From NCBI GenBank assembly GCA_041946965.1, contig JBHGBM010000055.1, positions 1-47,792 of the forward strand: DNA of 47,792 bases, written 5' to 3'. This DNA is from JBHGBM01 sp041946965. GTDB taxonomy: Bacteria > Acidobacteriota > Terriglobia > Bryobacterales > Bryobacteraceae. The position numbers and the translations under genes were made by a program. Shown piece by piece: positions 23,796-32,971 of the stretch. How positions within the stretch are numbered: the first letter of the stretch is position 1; every line of letters starts with the position of its first letter. The notes beneath the pieces are model-generated. The model saw nothing but the letters and a program-made list of their open reading frames with translations, had not been told where the DNA came from and searched no databases.

Positions 23796-26700
23796 ATGAA
23801 ATCTGTTTTGTTTTGTGCCGGGCTCCTGGTCTTGAGCGCCGGCGTCGCCGCGGCGCAGGATTCGCGCGGAAGCATCGCCGGCAAGATAGTGGACCCGCAG
23901 GACGCCGTGATCCCCGGCGTCACCGTCGTCGTCACCAACACGGAAACGGGCGCTGTTAGCCGAACGGCCACCAATCAGACCGGATATTTCGAGGTAAATT
24001 TGCTGAATCCCGGGCCGTATACGGTGGCCGCGGAAACCGCTGGTTTCAAAAAGAGCACCCGTAGCGGCCTCGAACTGCCCGTGGCCGGACGCCTCGATCT
24101 CACCCTGGTGTTGCAGGTCGGACAGGTCACCGAATCCGTCGAGGTCACCGCGGAAGCGCCGCTGCTCGATACCAGCACCGCTTCCGGCGGGCGCGTGATC
24201 GACCGGCGGCAGATTCTGGAACTGCCCTTCGCCGACGCCAACCCGTTCCTGATGTCGTCGCTCGCGCCCGGCATGTCCTTCACCGGCAATCCCAAGGACA
24301 CCAAGCCTTACGATAACGGCGCAGTCTCTTCTTTCAACAGCAACGGCGGTGTGGGCCAGAACGAGTACACCATCGACGGCGCGCCCGCCACCGGTACCAG
24401 CCGTCGCGTGGGCTTCGCCCCGTCCTCTGACGCGGTCGAGGAGTTCAAGCTCGAAACCACCAGCTTCGATGCGGCCTACGGCCACACGTCCGGGGCCAAC
24501 ATCAACGTGGTCACCCGCGCCGGCACCAACCTGTACCACGGAAATCTCTCCGAACTGCACAACCAGCAGCGCTGGAACGCCACCGGGCACTTCGCCCGCC
24601 TGAGCTACGAGCAGCTCGTGGCTACCGGCCAGAAGAGCCCCAGCGAAGCCAAGCAGGGCAGCGGCCGCGGCAACGAGTACAGCGGCTCGTTCGGCGGGCC
24701 GGTGCGGATTCCCAAACTGATCGATGGCCGCAACAAGCTGTTCTTCTTCATCAACGCCAGCGGCATCTACACTCGCTCATCCGGCGGCAAGACCGCGAAC
24801 GTGCCCGACCCTGCCTGGAACCAGGGCGATTTCTCCGCTCTCCAGAGAGTGGACGCGAACAAGTACACGGTGTACGATCCGCGCTCGGCCCGCTCCGAGG
24901 GCGGACGCGTCGTGCGCACCCCGTTCCCCGGCAACCGCGGCATCCCCGTGCTAAACCCCATGGCCAAGCTGTACCCCACGCTGTACCCGACAGCCAACAA
25001 CCCCGCCGGGCTGGTCACCGCCGAAAGCCTGAACAATTACCTAGGCCTGACCGGCGCTGGCGGGGAGGACTACAATGCCCTGGTCAACCGCTACGACTAC
25101 AACCTCAACGAACGTCACCGCATGTTCGGCCGCTGGTTCCGCAGCAAGCGCTTCTCCCGCGCCAGCGACTGGAGCTACGAAGCCCTCCCCGGACTCCACG
25201 TCTCCGGCATTGTGCGCCAGGCCAAAGGCGCCGGCGGCGACTACATCTGGACCGTTAACAGCACCACCACCCTCGATTTCGGCGTCAACTGGAGCGCCTT
25301 CCTGGAAGGTAATCAGCGCCCCGTCCAGACCGGCTTCAAGCCTTCCGATGCGGGACTGCCCGCCTACCTCGATCAGAAAGCCGGCGATCTGCACCAGTTG
25401 CCGCGCCTCGAGTTCAATACCCTCAACAGCATCTCCGATTCCTATCCCACCCTCACCGGCCGCGGCAACACGGGCGAAGCCAAGGTGACCACCGCCGTGT
25501 TCCGCGGTGATCACTCCCTCAAGCTTGGCTGGCAGGAGCGCCGCTACTGGTTCGCCAGCATGAGCCCGGGGTACTCCTCCGGACGCTTCACTTTCAACAA
25601 TACCTACATGCGCGCGGCGGACAACGCCACCACGGCCTCCAACAACGGCTTGGAATACGCTGCATTCCTGATGGGGCTCCCCTCCGGCATCAGCCTCGAT
25701 TCCAACGACAGCGGCTACTGGTCCACGCGCTACCGCTCGCTTTATGTCCAGGACGACTGGCGCATTACCAGCCGCCTTCGCTTCAGCCTGGGGCTCCGCT
25801 ACGAGCGCGAGGGCGGCATCACCGAACGCTTCAACCGCGCTATCGCCGGCGGCTTCGACTTTGGCGCCAAACTGCCCTTCACCGACGCGGTGCAAGCCGC
25901 CTATGCGGCCAACCCGCTTCCCGAAGTTCCCGCCTCGCAATTCAAAGTGGTGGGCGGGAGCCAGTATCTAAGTCCGAGTAACCGGAGCTATACCAACGGC
26001 ACGCATAAGCTGCTGCCCCGCTTCGGGGTGGTCTATCAGGTCGATTCCAAGATCGTGCTGCGCGGCGGTTATGGCTGGTATTACGATACCTACAACGTCA
26101 ATAACTCGCGCCCCAATCAGTACGGCTACAATCAGCCCACCAGCACCACTGTTAGCACGGATAACGGCCTGAGCTTCTGCTGCGAAGTGGGCGCCGCGGG
26201 CAACCTCGCCGCGGGACGGCTCCCGGTGAACAATCCCTTCCCCGTACGCGCGGACGGCACCCGCTTCGACGCCCCGTACGGCAACTCGCTGGGCCTGGTA
26301 GCCTTCGCCGGCCGCGGCTTGACCTTTACGGCCCGCGACTTCTCTCCCGCCTGGCAGCAACGCTGGCGCCTGAGCGTCCAGCGCGAGATACGCAAGGACA
26401 CGGTGGTCGATGTATCCTACAATGGCGCCTACTCCCTCATCGGGCTGGACCAGCGCATCGATTACCTGCCCGAGCAGTACTGGGCCACCGGCAACACCCG
26501 CAACCAGGCAATCGAGGACAATCTCACCCGCAACGTTACCAATCCGTTCAATGTTAAGAATCTCTCGGCCCTGCAGGCCTCCAACCCGGTGCTCTACCGC
26601 TATCTGAGCACTATCTCGCTGTTCAGCTCGAGCACGGTTCGCAAGCAGGCCCTGCTGCGCGCCTATCCCCAGATGACTTCGCTCCGCGGCGTGCGTCCCG

Positions 26701-27434
26701 GCAGCGCCTTTGCGGACGCGCGTGGCGGCAATCGGTACCACGATATGCAGATCCAGCTCGAGAAGCGCTATGCAGCGGGATTGCAGATGTCCGTGATGTA
26801 CACCCGCTCGTTCGCCGAAGAGCAAAGTTATCGCAACGAGTTCGATGCAGCGCCGAGTTGGGAACCGAACAGCGACGTGCGCCCGCATCGCTTCGTCTGG
26901 ACCTCAATTTACGAGTTGCCATTCAGCAAGAACAGGATCGCGCGCGGCTGGCAATTGAGCTGGATCTATCAATACCAGAGCGGCCCCGGTTTGAGCTTCG
27001 GCAACCGCTTCTTCTACGGTGACATAAACAAGATCGGCGATCTGCTGCGCCACAGTCAGGTGCACGGGCGGGACATCCACACCTGGTTCGATCCATCCAT
27101 CGTTTTCAAGGGCACCGGCGCCATTCCCGCGGGCTTCACCGGCTTCGAAGGCCGCTCCGCCAGCCAGCCCGGCAGCTATCACGTCCGCGTCTTCCCCACC
27201 GTCATTGACGCGGTCCGGGCGGACGGCATCCGCAACTGGGACGTGCGCATGTTGCGGCGTTTCAAGATCCGTGAGCGGTTGGCCATCGCCTTCTCCGGTG
27301 ACCTCCTGAACATGACCAACCACACCAACTTCACGGCACCCTCCACCGACCCCACCAGCAGCAGTTTCGGCAAGGTCAGCGGCGTGAACGGCAGCCCCCG
27401 CAAGATTCAGCTCAACCTGAGGATTGACTTTTGA
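23796..27434 (+). CDS. TonB-dependent receptor, Oar-like (receptor 2)
   Basis: This 1212-residue receptor starts with the signal peptide MKSVLFCAGLLVLSAGVAAA. A carboxypeptidase-regulatory-like domain (GSIAGKIVDPQDAVIPGVTV) follows, then a plug with the block LPFADANPFLMSSLAPG and NEYTIDGAPATGTSRRVGF. The large barrel ends in QLNLRIDF. The ATG has only a weak GGAACAG upstream. Its stop overlaps the TTG start of the FGE/propeller gene by four bases (TTGA), so the two are translationally coupled. The ligand is unknown; the partner's pectin-lyase-like propeller hints at a plant cell-wall or related glycan. It is divergent from receptor 1. Confidence 0.93.
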   Translation: MKSVLFCAGLLVLSAGVAAAQDSRGSIAGKIVDPQDAVIPGVTVVVTNTETGAVSRTATNQTGYFEVNLLNPGPYTVAAETAGFKKSTRSGLELPVAGRLDLTLVLQVGQVTESVEVTAEAPLLDTSTASGGRVIDRRQILELPFADANPFLMSSLAPGMSFTGNPKDTKPYDNGAVSSFNSNGGVGQNEYTIDGAPATGTSRRVGFAPSSDAVEEFKLETTSFDAAYGHTSGANINVVTRAGTNLYHGNLSELHNQQRWNATGHFARLSYEQLVATGQKSPSEAKQGSGRGNEYSGSFGGPVRIPKLIDGRNKLFFFINASGIYTRSSGGKTANVPDPAWNQGDFSALQRVDANKYTVYDPRSARSEGGRVVRTPFPGNRGIPVLNPMAKLYPTLYPTANNPAGLVTAESLNNYLGLTGAGGEDYNALVNRYDYNLNERHRMFGRWFRSKRFSRASDWSYEALPGLHVSGIVRQAKGAGGDYIWTVNSTTTLDFGVNWSAFLEGNQRPVQTGFKPSDAGLPAYLDQKAGDLHQLPRLEFNTLNSISDSYPTLTGRGNTGEAKVTTAVFRGDHSLKLGWQERRYWFASMSPGYSSGRFTFNNTYMRAADNATTASNNGLEYAAFLMGLPSGISLDSNDSGYWSTRYRSLYVQDDWRITSRLRFSLGLRYEREGGITERFNRAIAGGFDFGAKLPFTDAVQAAYAANPLPEVPASQFKVVGGSQYLSPSNRSYTNGTHKLLPRFGVVYQVDSKIVLRGGYGWYYDTYNVNNSRPNQYGYNQPTSTTVSTDNGLSFCCEVGAAGNLAAGRLPVNNPFPVRADGTRFDAPYGNSLGLVAFAGRGLTFTARDFSPAWQQRWRLSVQREIRKDTVVDVSYNGAYSLIGLDQRIDYLPEQYWATGNTRNQAIEDNLTRNVTNPFNVKNLSALQASNPVLYRYLSTISLFSSSTVRKQALLRAYPQMTSLRGVRPGSAFADARGGNRYHDMQIQLEKRYAAGLQMSVMYTRSFAEEQSYRNEFDAAPSWEPNSDVRPHRFVWTSIYELPFSKNRIARGWQLSWIYQYQSGPGLSFGNRFFYGDINKIGDLLRHSQVHGRDIHTWFDPSIVFKGTGAIPAGFTGFEGRSASQPGSYHVRVFPTVIDAVRADGIRNWDVRMLRRFKIRERLAIAFSGDLLNMTNHTNFTAPSTDPTSSSFGKVSGVNGSPRKIQLNLRIDF

Positions 27435-29728
27435 AACCAGTATCGATCATCCTGGCAGCCCTGCCCATGATCGCCGCCGACGGCTACGTCCCCATCAAAG
27501 GCGGCCCCCTTCGCGGCGGCATCCGGTTGGACGATTTCGAAATGCTCGATCACCCCGTCACCAACTCCGAGTACAAGTTGTTTGTCGACGCAGCCAAGTA
27601 TGCCCCGCCGGTCCACTGGACCAACGGCGCCATCCCCGCCGGCATGGAAAACTGGCCGGTAATCTTCGTGAACCGCACCGACGTGGCAGCGTATACCAAA
27701 TGGCTCGCCGCGCGCGACAACCGCATCTACCGCCTGCCCACCCGCTCCGAGTTCGAGTACGCCGCCCGCGCCGGGCGCGCCGATGCCGTTTATCCGTGGG
27801 GTAGCGAGCCCCCCGAGAACCGCGCTAACTACGACCCAACCGGCAAACGCAACCTCGGCCAGTGGCGGCAGTTTATCAAGCCCGTAAAAAGCTACCCGCC
27901 GAATCCCTGGGGCCTCTACGACATGGCCGGCAATGTCTTCCAAATGGCGGACAGCTATTCCGATACGACCGAACCAGGCAGCTACACTTTCCGCGCCATC
28001 AACCCGTGGGACCGCGAAGCGGGTTTCACCGGCGGTTCCTGGGCCCGCATCGCGGCGTACTTGCGCTGTGGCAACTTCCGCAGTTCGTCGTCCGGGCTTC
28101 GCACGCCGGAACTGGGCTTCCGGCTGGTGCGGGTTCCCTTCCTCCCCCAACTGCGGCATACACTCGCAGCCGCGGACGGGTCCGGCGGCGTCCTGGTCGG
28201 CTGGCAACTGCTGCCCGGCGAGAACGCCACCGCTTTCCACGTCTACCGCAGCCCGCGCCGAGACGCCGCCGGCGAGCGCATCACCAATACGCCAGTTACG
28301 GACAGCACCAGTTTCCTCGACCGGCAGCCGCCCGAGGGCGCCTGGTACCGCGTCCGGCCGGTGTTGGCCGGCGGTAAAGAGGGCGCGCCGTCGGAGTGGG
28401 CCAGAGCGCGCTTCAACGAGCGCGGTCTGCTCGCCCGTTTCTCTCCCACCGTGCGCGAGGGCGGCTTCATCCCCTTCTTCGGGGACCTGAATGGCGACGG
28501 AGCCATCGACGCCGTGCTGCGCATGGACAACGGCATGCGCGAAAACCAGCCCGACCCCGGTACGAAAATCGAGATCGAAGCCTTCCTTAGCGGCGGCCGC
28601 TTCCTCTGGCGCCGCGCGTTGGTGAACTGGGCCGACTGTTTCGGCAACCCCAACAACGTCCCCGCTATGATTTACGATCTCGACGGCGACGGTCGCGGCG
28701 AGGTGATCACCCGCATGGAAGACGCCGGTACCGTCTACGTGATCGTCCTCGACGGGATGACCGGTCAGTTACTCCGCAAGACGCCTTGGACGAAAATGCT
28801 GACCGACTACTCTCGGACCTCGTCGCGCATTCACCTCGCCATCGCCTACCTCGACGGTCGTACCCCTGCCATTATCGTGCAGACCGGCCTCTACGAGAAC
28901 GAAGTGATCGACGCCTACGACGCCCGCCTACGGCGCCTGTGGCAGTACCGCAGCGTGGCCGAGACCAGCGGCGGCGGTTCGCACCACTTGGAGATCGCCG
29001 ACATCGACGGCGACGGCCGCGACGAAATCTTCTGCGGCGATACGGCCATTGGCCCGGACGGCAAATTGCGCTGGTCCCTCTACCGGCAGCATCCCGATAC
29101 CGTGGCCATCAAACGCATTCTGCCCAACGCCAAAAACCGCCAGGTGTTCTTCGGTTTCGAGCGAGACCTGGATGCCGGCGCCTACCTCGCCGATGCCCGC
29201 ACCGGCGAGTTGATCTGGAAGGTGAACCGGGACGACGACCCGCGCTGGGGGCATGCCCACGTCGGATGGGTCTCGAACATCTGGGACGGCTCGCCGGGGA
29301 TGGAGATCATGGCCAACCGCGACGGCCACGCCGCCCAAGATGTCGTGCTGTTCGCCGCCGATGGCAAGATCCTCATGGACCCGTTTTTGCCAGGTTGGCA
29401 ACCCGTCAACTGGACCGGCGGCGCGGTGCGCGATTTGATGACCTCCGACGGCAGCCGTCTTGGCCGCTTTACCGGCAAGACTGTGGAGCCGCTCCAGGCG
29501 CGGCCCCCGAACACCAGCGGCAAAGCATCCTGCCGCATGGCCGCCGATCTGGCCGGCGACTACCGTGACGAAGTGGTCTGCGTGGACGCGCAGTCCGTAT
29601 CCATTTACACCAACGCCACACCCGTTACCCGCCGCGAACCCGCCCGCATGTCGAGTCGCGAATACCGCCTCTGGACCGTGCGCAACCTCGGCGCTGGCTA
29701 CTCCGCGTATTTCGAATGGGAGCCGTGA
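27431..29728 (+). CDS. Exported fusion: FGE-sulfatase-like fold + Fn3-like + rhamnogalacturonan-lyase (PL11)-like propeller
   Basis: This 765-residue protein starts at TTG 27431 inside the stop of receptor 2; the signal peptide is about residues 1-16. Domain 1 (about 18-235) is the formylglycine-generating-enzyme (SUMF1) fold: HPVTNSEYKLFVDAA, YRLPTRSEFEYAARAG, WGLYDMAGNVFQMADSYS, GGSWARIAAYLRCGNFRS, LGFRLVRVP. Only one cysteine lies in the last region; the first of the two copper-binding cysteines of true FGE is replaced, so sulfatase activation is unlikely. A Fn3-like domain follows (about 240-330). The rest resembles the propeller of family PL11 rhamnogalacturonan lyases, with calcium-type repeats GDLNGDGAIDAVLR, DLDGDGRGEV, HHLEIADIDGDGRDEI and WGHAHVGWVSNIW. 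Catalysis is not proven. Confidence 0.8.
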   Translation: MKPVSIILAALPMIAADGYVPIKGGPLRGGIRLDDFEMLDHPVTNSEYKLFVDAAKYAPPVHWTNGAIPAGMENWPVIFVNRTDVAAYTKWLAARDNRIYRLPTRSEFEYAARAGRADAVYPWGSEPPENRANYDPTGKRNLGQWRQFIKPVKSYPPNPWGLYDMAGNVFQMADSYSDTTEPGSYTFRAINPWDREAGFTGGSWARIAAYLRCGNFRSSSSGLRTPELGFRLVRVPFLPQLRHTLAAADGSGGVLVGWQLLPGENATAFHVYRSPRRDAAGERITNTPVTDSTSFLDRQPPEGAWYRVRPVLAGGKEGAPSEWARARFNERGLLARFSPTVREGGFIPFFGDLNGDGAIDAVLRMDNGMRENQPDPGTKIEIEAFLSGGRFLWRRALVNWADCFGNPNNVPAMIYDLDGDGRGEVITRMEDAGTVYVIVLDGMTGQLLRKTPWTKMLTDYSRTSSRIHLAIAYLDGRTPAIIVQTGLYENEVIDAYDARLRRLWQYRSVAETSGGGSHHLEIADIDGDGRDEIFCGDTAIGPDGKLRWSLYRQHPDTVAIKRILPNAKNRQVFFGFERDLDAGAYLADARTGELIWKVNRDDDPRWGHAHVGWVSNIWDGSPGMEIMANRDGHAAQDVVLFAADGKILMDPFLPGWQPVNWTGGAVRDLMTSDGSRLGRFTGKTVEPLQARPPNTSGKASCRMAADLAGDYRDEVVCVDAQSVSIYTNATPVTRREPARMSSREYRLWTVRNLGAGYSAYFEWEP

Positions 29729-29753
29729 GTCACGGTCCATGCTCGTTGTGCTA
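29729..29753. other. Short spacer before the IS630 remnant
   Basis: These 25 bases between the fusion gene and the TA flank of the IS630 remnant show no recognisable signal. Confidence 0.4.
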
Positions 29754-30274
29754 GTGCTGTGACCGCCTAAAAGATTTGCAAAAAAACATTCTTATGCAGA
29801 AATGTCTTGGCGCATACTTGGAGCATGGGACGCCCAGCCCTGAGTATCGAAGTCAAGCAGAAAGACCAGAACAAACTCGCGGAGTTGTTGAGCGGCGGTA
29901 TTCAGCAGGTCCGGGTCGTACTGCGAGCGCTCGCGCTGCTGCAATTGGCCCGGCGGATTAGCGCGCCACGCATCGCCACTTTCGTGCCACTCACCGCCCA
30001 GGCCATTCGGAATCTCGCGCGCCGCTAGCTCGGCTTTCTCGGCGCAGCGTCTGGAAATCGGGAATCCCCGGGCACCGGGGCATTGCCGTGAGTAGAGGCC
30101 GATCTCGATTTCCGCTTGGTCGAGCCAGCTTCCGTGGGTAGAGGTGAAGTGAACCCTGGCATGGAACCGCCGTGTGAATCGCGAGCGCGTGAAGATCGAC
30201 TGGACATTCGACCGCCGGGCCGCCCGTCGCAAGCTCGGCTACAAACACAAAGGTTTCAAGCGGTCATAGTACTA
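29752..30274 (+). mobile_element. Eroded IS630-family element with TA flanks
   Basis: The ends GTGCTGTGACCGCCT (29754-29768) and AAGCGGTCATAGTAC (30258-30272) match as imperfect inverted repeats (12 of 15). Both are flanked by TA, the duplicated target of the IS630/Tc1 group. The inside keeps only the beginning and end of the transposase, plus a piece in the wrong orientation. The length is about 520 bases, against about 1.1-1.2 kb in complete elements. Confidence 0.85.
29825..30269 (+). pseudogene. IS630-family transposase remnant with inverted internal segment
   Basis: The N-terminus (29825-30028, +) reads MGRPALSIEVKQKDQNKLAE and continues through QQVRVVLRALALLQLA to LTAQAIRNLARR, then stops. 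On the opposite strand at about 30030-30160 lies the C-terminal DDE region: VHFTSTHGSWLDQAEIEIGL, SRQC, and in another frame IPDFQTLRRES. From 30162 the plus strand resumes with WNRRVNRERVKIDW, then FDRRAARRKLGYKHKGFKRS and a stop. The order of the protein is thus N-terminus, large deletion, inverted block, C-terminus. It is not functional. Confidence 0.85.
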
Positions 30275-30405
30275 GGACGTATCTCGGAATTCCTGGGCAG
30301 GCGGAGCGATTCCGCTGCTGACATTCACTTCGCGGATCGCCTCCAGGCTTACGGTCTTAATGTGCCGGTCAAGGGCAACTCCCGGATGGCCTCGCCTTGA
30401 GTCTA
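30275..30405. other. Intergenic remainder after the IS630 remnant
   Basis: These 131 bases between the IS and the stop of the URO-D-like gene contain no gene I recognise. On the minus strand there is an open stretch with TVSLEAIREVNVSSGIAPP that ends at a TAG made with the TA flank. It may be a gene remnant, or chance. Confidence 0.3.
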
Positions 30406-31584
30406 TTAGAGGGAGGAAACCTTTTCCGTGATGTACAGCAGGCGATCCCACGAAGCGTCCGCGGTCACCATGTCGCTGACGCCCAGCACGAACCGCCGCG
30501 CATGTCCGTGGCGGGCGATGAGCCGGTCCGTCCAGAGCCGGAACTCGCTTTCGCCCATGCTTTCCGGACAAAGGAAGACGGATGGCACTCCGCCCCATAT
30601 AGTGATTCGGTCCTGGAACGCCGCGCGCAGATCTTCGAGCGCCATGCGAGTCATTGGGGCCGGGCAGAGCGAGTCGGCGACGTCGAAACCGGCGCGGAGG
30701 TAGAGCGGGATCAGGCGCCGGTTTTCGCCGTCGGTGTGGGTCATGAGGTATTTGCCCTGGGAGTGCAGCGCCTCCGCGTAGCCGGCGAGCGCCGGGAGAA
30801 TGTATCGCTCGAACCAGCGCGGATGCGTGATGGAATCGTCGTAGTTTCCGCCGAGCAGAACGATCTCGGCGCCGCAGTCCGCGGCGATCTGCTTCATCGC
30901 CGTGTAATAAGGCTCCATCGCCTCGGCCAGCGCGTCGATCTTTTCGGGATAGTCGTGCTGGGCCAGAAAGAACTCTTCCACGGACATGAGCTCTTTCATG
31001 ATGTGATGCATGGGGCAGGCGGTGCCGATCACGTAAGCGACCGCCACTCCGCGCTCTCCCACCGCGCGGCGTCGGCGTTCCCAGGCGCCTTCGCGGCGCT
31101 CCACCCGCAGGTGCGAAAAAATGTAGGCCGCGGCATCGAAGTCCGAAGGCCGGCGGATGGCGTGTTCGGAGGTCCACGGGACCGACGCCCCGCCGTCGAG
31201 CATTTCCTCGGTGAAAACTTGCGCTGTCCGCAGGCATCCCCGCGGCGTCCGGTACTCGGTTATGGTTTCCCGCCCGCGGCGAACGACCCGGCGATCGGCG
31301 CCCTCGATCACCACCCGGTACGGGAGCACGGGGTGGTTGAAGATGCCGAGGCCGTGATCGGCCATGTCCGTCTCTTCCTCGCGCTCGGTGAAATCCGGGA
31401 CGGACGCGTAATGCGCCACGCCCAGGCGCTCTGTGATCTCCCGCAAGCTCAAGCCGCGCAGGCCCGCGGGCATGTCGCCGCGCCGCAGGCGGGCGCGGTA
31501 CCAGAACTCCAGGCGCGGCGCCCACGGGATCCGGTCTGGAGTCTCGCCGCGAACCGCGGCCAGGATGCGCTCACGGTCGTTCAC
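30406..31584 (-). CDS. Uroporphyrinogen-decarboxylase-like (URO-D/MtaA-type) protein
   Basis: This 392-residue protein has the URO-D TIM-barrel fold. Many secreted-glycan gene regions carry such paralogues, which are not heme enzymes and are related to corrinoid methyltransferases. Marks are the start MNDRERILAAVRGETPDRIPW, GGNYDDSITHPRWFERYILP, KYLMTHTDGENRRLIPLY and DSLCPAPMTRMALEDLR, followed by WGGVPSVFL. GTG 31584 is preceded by GGGAGG at six bases, which fixes the start. No corrinoid protein is adjacent, so the reaction is unknown. It diverges from the MFS transporter across 38 bases, and the two may be co-regulated. Confidence 0.85.
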   Translation of the reverse strand: MNDRERILAAVRGETPDRIPWAPRLEFWYRARLRRGDMPAGLRGLSLREITERLGVAHYASVPDFTEREEETDMADHGLGIFNHPVLPYRVVIEGADRRVVRRGRETITEYRTPRGCLRTAQVFTEEMLDGGASVPWTSEHAIRRPSDFDAAAYIFSHLRVERREGAWERRRRAVGERGVAVAYVIGTACPMHHIMKELMSVEEFFLAQHDYPEKIDALAEAMEPYYTAMKQIAADCGAEIVLLGGNYDDSITHPRWFERYILPALAGYAEALHSQGKYLMTHTDGENRRLIPLYLRAGFDVADSLCPAPMTRMALEDLRAAFQDRITIWGGVPSVFLCPESMGESEFRLWTDRLIARHGHARRFVLGVSDMVTADASWDRLLYITEKVSSL

Positions 31585-31606
31585 ATTGGCCTCCCGGCAT
31601 TGCTGA

Positions 31607-31612
31607 TATTAT
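31607..31612 (+). promoter_or_regulatory. Extended -10 (TGaTATTAT) before the MFS gene
   Basis: TATTAT with a TG one base upstream lies ten bases before TTG 31623. There is no Shine-Dalgarno, so the leader would be very short or absent. Confidence 0.4.
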
Positions 31613-31622
31613 ATGTGCACCC

Positions 31623-32849
31623 TTGCAGCCCGAACACGAACTCCGCAGGCAGCAGCGGGCCGCATGGTCCATCGCGGCCGTGTTGTTCTGCGGGTCGGTC
31701 GTTAATTACCTGGATCGCGCGGTCCTGGGCGTTGTGATGCCCCAGGTCCGGCACGATTTGCATCTCACGAACCGGCAGTATGGCTGGGTGGTCAACGTCT
31801 TTCTGGTGGCGTACGCGTTTTCGTACGTCCTGGGCGGCAGGCTCTCTGACCGCTTCGGGTACCGCCGCGTGGTGGCTTGCGCCATAAGCACATGGTCCCT
31901 GGCCGGCGTCTCGCACGCGCTGGTGCGGGGGCTGGCGAGCCTGGCTTCGGCACGCGCGGTTCTGGGGCTGGGGGAGGCTGCGTTCTACCCGGCCGCCATA
32001 GCGGGGATATCCGCGTGGTTCCCGCCCAAAGATCGCGCCAAGGCGGTCGGCTTGCTGCTGTCGGCTTTGAGTGCCGGAACCTTGTTGACCGTGCCCATTG
32101 TGGCCTTGATTACGGCGCACTACGGCTGGCGCGCTTCGTTTCTCGCGACGGGCGCCGTGGGGTTCCTGTTGATTCCTCCCTGGCGCCTGCTGCACCGCCG
32201 GGCTGGTGAACACAGGAGCCGCAACGGCGAGGTGAGCGGTTCACGCACGCCGCTGGCTTTCGTCTTGCGGACGCGGAAGTACTGGTGCACGCTCGCCGCC
32301 CGGAGCTGCTCCGACGCCGCCTGGTATTTCTACCTCTTCTGGATGCCCGGCTATTTCCAGGAAGCCCGCGGTCTCAGTCTCGAAACGGTGGGGAGTCTGC
32401 TGTGGATCCCGTACCTCGCGGCAGGCGCCGGCTCGGTGGCTGGCGCGTGGTTGAGCAGTGCGCTGATGCACCGCGGTTGCAGCGTCGACCGCGCACGGAA
32501 ATCCGTGCTGGCGCCGTCGGCGCTGCTGGGCGCCTCGGGAGCCTTGTCCTACTTTGTGGAGGATTACATGGCGGCCATCGCCATCGTGGCGGTCGCGCTG
32601 CTTGGGCATCAATCGTGGTCCTCGAATCTGCACACCGCCATCTCGGAAATCTCTCCGCCCGAACACGTGGCGGTTCTTTACGGCATGACCGGCGCGGCGG
32701 GAACCCTGATGGGAGCGGCCACGCAATTGTTGATCGGCCCGGTGGTGGACGCCACGGGTTACCGGCTGGTGTTCGTCGGGGCGGGCCTGATTTACATCGC
32801 CGGCGTTGTGCTGCTGCTGGCGGCGGGGAAGATTGAGGAGATCCGTTGA
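31623..32849 (+). CDS. MFS transporter, ACS (sugar acid/hexuronate) type
   Basis: The 408-residue inner-membrane protein has twelve predicted helices. Helix 1 carries the sequence VNYLDRAVLGVVMPQ, typical of the anion:cation symporter family (ExuT/GudP-like). The MFS signature between helices 2 and 3 is GGRLSDRFGYRRV. GLGEAAFYPAAIAGISAWFP, followed by KDRAKAVG, is another ACS mark. Such symporters import hexuronates, glucarate or similar organic anions with protons. The start is a TTG at 31623, because no ATG precedes helix 1 in frame. The divergent URO-D-like gene may act on the same compound, but this is inference. Confidence 0.88.
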   Translation: MQPEHELRRQQRAAWSIAAVLFCGSVVNYLDRAVLGVVMPQVRHDLHLTNRQYGWVVNVFLVAYAFSYVLGGRLSDRFGYRRVVACAISTWSLAGVSHALVRGLASLASARAVLGLGEAAFYPAAIAGISAWFPPKDRAKAVGLLLSALSAGTLLTVPIVALITAHYGWRASFLATGAVGFLLIPPWRLLHRRAGEHRSRNGEVSGSRTPLAFVLRTRKYWCTLAARSCSDAAWYFYLFWMPGYFQEARGLSLETVGSLLWIPYLAAGAGSVAGAWLSSALMHRGCSVDRARKSVLAPSALLGASGALSYFVEDYMAAIAIVAVALLGHQSWSSNLHTAISEISPPEHVAVLYGMTGAAGTLMGAATQLLIGPVVDATGYRLVFVGAGLIYIAGVVLLLAAGKIEEIR

Positions 32850-32915
32850 GTGCTTCGCCGCAGGGGTGACGGTCTGGAGAGCACGGTTTAGCGGGTTTGC
32901 ATGTGATTCCAGCGA

Positions 32916-32946
32916 GCCGCCGGCCCGCTTGCGCAGGCCGGCGGGC
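32916..32946. terminator. Hairpin between convergent MFS and cytochrome genes
   Basis: GCCGCCGGCC (32916-32925) pairs with GGCCGGCGGGC (32936-32946) with one bulge and a ten-base loop. It could terminate both convergent genes; there is no T-run. Confidence 0.4.
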
Positions 32947-32971
32947 TGGTTACCCTCCCCGTTACGACAAG

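Noticed and set aside
23796..27434. Reading the receptors as SusC/SusD pairs
   Set aside because: No SusD-like lipoprotein is encoded next to any of the three receptors. They are of the Oar-like type, which often stands without SusD.
27431..28140. Calling the FGE-like domain the activator of the three sulfatases
   Set aside because: Only one cysteine remains in the region that should hold two; proven FGEs need both, so only the fold is claimed.
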